Shown here piece by piece: positions 60,896-64,000 of a stretch of 64,000 nt of DNA. Position numbers and translations under genes: made by a program. The stretch's first letter is position 1; each line of letters begins with the position of its first letter. This DNA is from Paenibacillus wynnii. GTDB lineage: Bacteria; Bacillota; Bacilli; Paenibacillales; Paenibacillaceae. Below the pieces are notes generated by a model. It saw nothing but the letters and a program-made list of their open reading frames with translations, was not told the origin of the DNA and did not search any database. The stretch lies in contig NZ_JAUSTK010000017.1 in NCBI RefSeq assembly GCF_030812855.1, positions 38,024 through 102,023 of the forward strand. The letters run 5' to 3'.

Positions 60896-61651
60896 GTGAA
60901 GGTGAAAACCGTAAACCCAGTGCAAAGTAAATGGATAAAGACCAAATTGCTGCTTCGCAACAGTTTTATCAAACGATTTATACCGGACACGCGTAAATTT
61001 AACAGAAAGAACTTGGAACAGATGATCTACAGCTATGGAATGGTATTTGTAAAACCCGAGCGGGGAACTTACGGAAATGGAGTTATTCGTGCCGAACGAG
61101 GGGAGCGATACGGATTCACTTATCAATATGAAGAGACCATCAGAAACTTTGATACCTTTGATGCCTTTTGTAAGAGTCTTGCGAAGCGCACGGGGGGAAG
61201 AAGTTATTTGATACAAAAAGGAATTCATCTTCTTAAGCACAACAACCGCCGGTTCGACATTCGTGTGATGGTTCAACTAAGTCCCAAGGGAAATTGGGAG
61301 GCTACCGGGATTATTGGCCGTCTAGGACATCCACGTAAAATCGTAACCAATTACCATAGCGGTGGTAAACCGATGGCCATTGAAAAATTGCTGTCTACCC
61401 ATCTCTCAGAACGTCAGATAGTCCTCCTCACCAAAGAGCTGAATGAACTAGGAGTTCGAATGGCAGTTCAGCTTCAAAGGACCTACTCAAGAATAAATAA
61501 AATCGGCGTTGATGTTGGGTTAGACCGCTCTCTTACCCCATGGATCATAGAAGTGAACATGAACCCTGACCCCTATATATTTAATCAGCTGAAGGATAAA
61601 TCCGTGTATAAAAAAGTAATGAGATATCGCCGATTCTATTTGAAAAAATAG
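60896..61651 (+). CDS. YheC/YheD-family ATP-grasp protein
   Basis: 251 residues from GTG 60896 (ACAGGAGAG ahead; another GTG at 60902 is possible). MVFVKPERGTYGNGVIRAER (ATP-binding loop), FDIRVMVQLSPKGNWEATGI and WIIEVNMNPDPYIFN (Mg ligands) identify the endospore coat-associated ATP-grasp family. It is shorter than YheC/YheD of B. subtilis, lacking most of the N-terminal domain. Presumed to ligate or modify a coat component. Context with sugar nucleotide genes suggests spore polysaccharide. Confidence 0.85.
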   Translation: MKVKTVNPVQSKWIKTKLLLRNSFIKRFIPDTRKFNRKNLEQMIYSYGMVFVKPERGTYGNGVIRAERGERYGFTYQYEETIRNFDTFDAFCKSLAKRTGGRSYLIQKGIHLLKHNNRRFDIRVMVQLSPKGNWEATGIIGRLGHPRKIVTNYHSGGKPMAIEKLLSTHLSERQIVLLTKELNELGVRMAVQLQRTYSRINKIGVDVGLDRSLTPWIIEVNMNPDPYIFNQLKDKSVYKKVMRYRRFYLKK

Positions 61652-61691
61652 GTAATGAATAAAAGGATAAAGAACTAAGCTTTGAAGTAGA

Positions 61692-61717
61692 AAGCCTGAG
61701 AAATCGGGCTTTTTTTT
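61692..61717 (+). terminator. terminator of the ATP-grasp gene
   Basis: AAGCCTGA (61693-61699 region) pairs with TCGGGCTT (61704-61711), followed by a T-run of eight. Confidence 0.88.
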
Positions 61718-62070
61718 GCTGAAATTCAATGATTAATAATATTAACAATTAACTGCATGATTAAAATTCGGAGGTGAATTTTTCTGATATATATGTACAT
61801 TTTGTTGAATCATCAGACAAACAGGAAGGATACTTAAGGAGCATTGTTGAATTTTAAAACATTGAATAGATTACCAAATTAAGAAGTAGATTAATATTTG
61901 CTGCTGAGTGTAATGATACCCTCGCATATGTTGGCTCAGAACGTTTTCCAGAATATAAGACGTTATGGACCTTGGCAATGTCACGTAAATAACGGTTATA
62001 GGGGAGATGGGGGTGCTACAAACGGCGGTGGTGCGGGAAAGACGCTCTTAAGTAAAAGGAGGATGTTAAT
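61718..62070. other. gene-free stretch with a short open remnant
   Basis: No full gene. At 61870-61992 one frame is open for 40 codons without a start codon or ribosome site and reads protein-like (RLIFAAECNDTLAYVGSERF, then PEYKTLWTLAMSRK, stop). It may be the 3' end of a decayed gene, or chance. A ribosome site (AAGGAGG, 62057-62063) for the next gene closes the stretch. Confidence 0.35.
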
Positions 62071-62688
62071 ATGAGTTTTACATCAATCCCTTGGAATTTA
62101 GGGAGTTGGAGTAATGACCCCAAATCGATTCGAATTGAGGGGAACACACTTATTGTTGAAGCTGCGGAAGGAAGCGATTATTGGGAAAAGACGTTGTACC
62201 AATTTCAACACGACAATGGTCACGCTCTTTTAGCCCCATGGGAGGATTCTGACGGAGTTGAAGTTTCGTTCAAGCTGGATAGCTTAACAGAACTCTATGA
62301 TCAAGCAGGAATAATGTTATGGTACAGTCCAACTCAGTGGATAAAGGCGGGTATCGAAATAAATGACGGCATCCCTCACTTAGGGGCTGTAGTCACTAAT
62401 GAATACTCCGACTGGTCATTATCTCCTATACCTGATTGGGCAGGTAAAATGGTTACGCTTCGCGCTTCCCGATTCAATGATGCTGTAATTTTACGTGCCC
62501 GGACTGAAGAGCATCCTTGGCGGACGATCCGTGTGTCGCGTTTTCCCTTCACTACTGGCAAAAAGGCGGGTCCCTTCCTTTGTGCACCTACACGATCCGG
62601 GTTTCAAGTCGCATTTACTCGTTGGTTAAGTACCCGAACTGATGAGGACTTACATATCGATCCGCCGATTGTTGATTTGAAAGACTGA
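62071..62688 (+). CDS. DUF1349-domain protein
   Basis: 205 residues from ATG 62071 (AAGGAGG ahead). A concanavalin-like beta-sandwich: DSDGVEVSFKLDSLTELYDQ, AGIMLWYSPTQWIKAGIE and SRFPFTTGKKAGPFLCAPTR match the DUF1349 family (YxkF/regulation of enolase 1-like). Cytosolic, probably carbohydrate-related; no catalytic residues are evident. Confidence 0.88.
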   Translation: MSFTSIPWNLGSWSNDPKSIRIEGNTLIVEAAEGSDYWEKTLYQFQHDNGHALLAPWEDSDGVEVSFKLDSLTELYDQAGIMLWYSPTQWIKAGIEINDGIPHLGAVVTNEYSDWSLSPIPDWAGKMVTLRASRFNDAVILRARTEEHPWRTIRVSRFPFTTGKKAGPFLCAPTRSGFQVAFTRWLSTRTDEDLHIDPPIVDLKD

Positions 62689-62693
62689 TCCTT

Positions 62694-62744
62694 ATTCAAA
62701 TAGCTGAGGTGGCAGGATGATCCTGTCACCTCAGCTATTTGAAT
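62694..62744. repeat. 24-bp inverted repeat after the DUF1349 gene
   Basis: 62694-62717 pairs with 62721-62744 with only one non-Watson-Crick position (core TAGCTGAGGT/ACCTCAGCTA), loop TGA. There is no T-run directly after, so it is unusually strong for its poor terminator tail. It borders the decayed peptidase gene. Confidence 0.75.
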
Positions 62745-62798
62745 TATACGATTTTGAAAGAAGCGTAAAATTTGTCAGGGACTAAAGGAGGTTAAACC

Positions 62799-63152
62799 AT
62801 GCAATGGAGAGGCTCCAATACTGAGACTACTCAAGAGAAAGAACTTGCTGATTTTGTATCTGTTGTACTGGCTGACGCTGAGGAAGTATGGACAGATATT
62901 TTCAAGCAAGAGAATAAATTCTATGAAAATCCAAAGCTCGTACTATATACAGAGAGTGTGGAGTCAGCCTGCGGGGTAGGCGGTTCATCTGTCGGTCCCT
63001 TTTATTGTCCGTCCTTTAAGGACTATAGTAGATGGAGATACCTTCAATGCAGCTTCAGGTTTCTAACCTCTTTAATATTTATCTGTAATGATATATCCAT
63101 GTCCCCCTTGGATCTCTCGGAATCCGGCCATATGCCGTTCCTGGAACTTTAA
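62799..63152 (+). pseudogene. decayed YpfJ-type neutral zinc metallopeptidase
   Basis: The start (MQWRGSNTET, with AAAGGAGG ahead of the ATG) and residues about 12-73 (EKELADFVSVVLADAEEVWT, PKLVLYTESVESACGVGGSS, VGPFYCPS) match the YpfJ-type family. The stretch that normally lies between the MQW start and EKELA (about 90 residues with a membrane helix) is missing. After PFYCPS (about 63014) the family sequence stops; no HExxH zinc motif follows. The frame runs on through unrelated codons to 63152, antisense to the end of the next gene. Two deletions are the simplest explanation. Confidence 0.72.
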
Positions 63153-63815
63153 GGGCTGCTTGCTAGCCATGATCAGGATATTTTGATGGTCGTTGGCCCC
63201 TTCTACCGGAAGGGCAAAAGATTTTAGATAGGGAAAAACCTCTCTAAGAGTCGTATGTATGGCATTGATTAAGGTGTCATTCTCACTTTTCCCGATCGCA
63301 TTCATGATGAGAGATCCTTGGGGGTTAAGCTTTTCAGTGATAATTGTGAAGAATTCTCTTGATATTAAATGCTTGGGAGTCCCTTTGCTGTTAAAGGCAT
63401 CTAATACCACATAATCATAAACCTCATTGTCCTCGCCTTCGAGAATAGTCCGTCCATCACCTACTGTCACATTGTCTAGTTTATAAACAAAAAACCTTCG
63501 GCTTAACTCCACGACTTCCGGGTCTAGCTCCGCAATTTTAAAGCTTTTATCCGCAAAATACCCTGAAATAGTCCCTATACCATGCCCGATCACAAAGACA
63601 TCTTCAAATTCAGGGTTATTAGACTTTAATAAGTGAATGATAGCCCGTGGGTATTCTAAAACGATACGATCCAAATTCTCCAAATCCAGTGCCCCTTGTA
63701 CGGCCTCGTTAGAAAACTGCAAGACTCGAAAGTTGCCCTTCTCACCATACAGATTGTTCGTTTCGAATACAGTAATTTCATGATTGTTGTTCTTATTTTT
63801 ATGTAAATATCTCAA
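63072..63815 (-). CDS. spermidine synthase-like methyltransferase-fold protein
   Basis: 247 residues from TTG 63815, chosen because AAGGAG lies 8 bases ahead; the frame is open to 63869 without a site. The fold reads FEDVFVIGHGIGTISGYF (glycine-rich loop), FKIAELDPEVVELSRRFF, VTVGDGRTILEG and YDYVVLDAFNSKGTPKHLIS. This is the aminopropyltransferase/spermidine synthase pattern, with D of VLDAF at the catalytic place. Proteins of this short type may not make spermidine; other SAM-dependent functions are possible. No speD-like gene is beside it. 63870-64000 holds nothing recognisable. Confidence 0.8.
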   Translation of the reverse strand: MRYLHKNKNNNHEITVFETNNLYGEKGNFRVLQFSNEAVQGALDLENLDRIVLEYPRAIIHLLKSNNPEFEDVFVIGHGIGTISGYFADKSFKIAELDPEVVELSRRFFVYKLDNVTVGDGRTILEGEDNEVYDYVVLDAFNSKGTPKHLISREFFTIITEKLNPQGSLIMNAIGKSENDTLINAIHTTLREVFPYLKSFALPVEGANDHQNILIMASKQPLKFQERHMAGFREIQGGHGYIITDKY

Positions 63816-64000
63816 ATTGTGATTCTCCTTCGTACAAGTTATAAGTGTATTTTCTACAACTAAATCCACGCGTTAGAACCTTGTAGCTCATATAGTTGCA
63901 CTTTCTGCACTAGACATGCACAAATGCTGACATGAAAAATATAGTTTAAATAAATTACTAAAAATGTATAATTATGATTTGTTTTCACTACTCAATCCAT

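Overview
The window reads as chromosomal DNA of a spore-forming, low-to-moderate GC Firmicute, most likely Paenibacillus or a close relative. Signs are strong GGAGG ribosome binding sites, frequent TTG and GTG starts, an RTP-type replication terminator protein, GlcT antitermination, a YesM/YesN-type regulator pair, YheC/YheD-type and DUF6492 genes linked to the spore surface, and palindrome-rich intergenic repeats. I saw no rRNA, tRNA, CRISPR array, phage module or complete insertion sequence.

Layout. 1-5 kb: end of the helicase gene hrpB, a YflT-type stress protein, a repeat-rich spacer, rtp and a DivIVA-domain protein. 5-11 kb: a large hybrid histidine kinase, then a sugar PTS operon (glcT, EIIA, NagE-like EIICB) behind a GlcT-type RAT/terminator. 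11-18 kb: EamA exporter, methyltransferase, LysR regulator and the pstSCAB phosphate transporter. 18-31 kb: small regulatory pairs (XRE with a membrane protein, MBL hydrolase with TetR, ECF sigma with its anti-sigma), two tandem M29 aminopeptidases, a CBS-domain membrane protein, DUF1836 and a NiaP-like transporter.

31.5-37.4 kb holds the most unusual block: four tightly packed genes encoding a TerB_N/TerB_C protein, a BrxD-like P-loop ATPase, an Lhr/BrxHI-like SF2 helicase and an AlkD2-like HEAT protein, closed by a strong terminator. It resembles a DNA-processing or anti-phage module without the methylase and phosphatase of BREX. 37-44 kb: Lrp regulator, serine hydrolase and MFS exporter, then a permease and the tRNA selenation pair selD-mnmH. 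44-54 kb: a sugar ABC importer with its own YesM/YesN system (promoter with an embedded cre-like site), a PAP2-related protein, and an AraC regulator divergent from the GH4 galactosidase melA. 54-56 kb: an AT-rich patch with an XRE-cupin regulator divergent from a LysE exporter. 56-64 kb: msrA, HAD phosphatase, pentapeptide protein, Dabb protein, a nucleotidyltransferase and glycosyltransferase pair, an ATP-grasp protein, DUF1349, a decayed zinc peptidase gene and a spermidine synthase-like gene.

Three intergenic repeat families stand out. The first is a roughly 400-bp element with terminal inverted repeats and internal hairpins, present in opposite orientation at 3.3 and 27.3 kb. The second is a short unit arranged as inverted arrays at 3.7 and 18.7 kb. 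The third is a multi-hairpin element at 27.7 kb. All functional calls are from reading the sequence; no database search was run.
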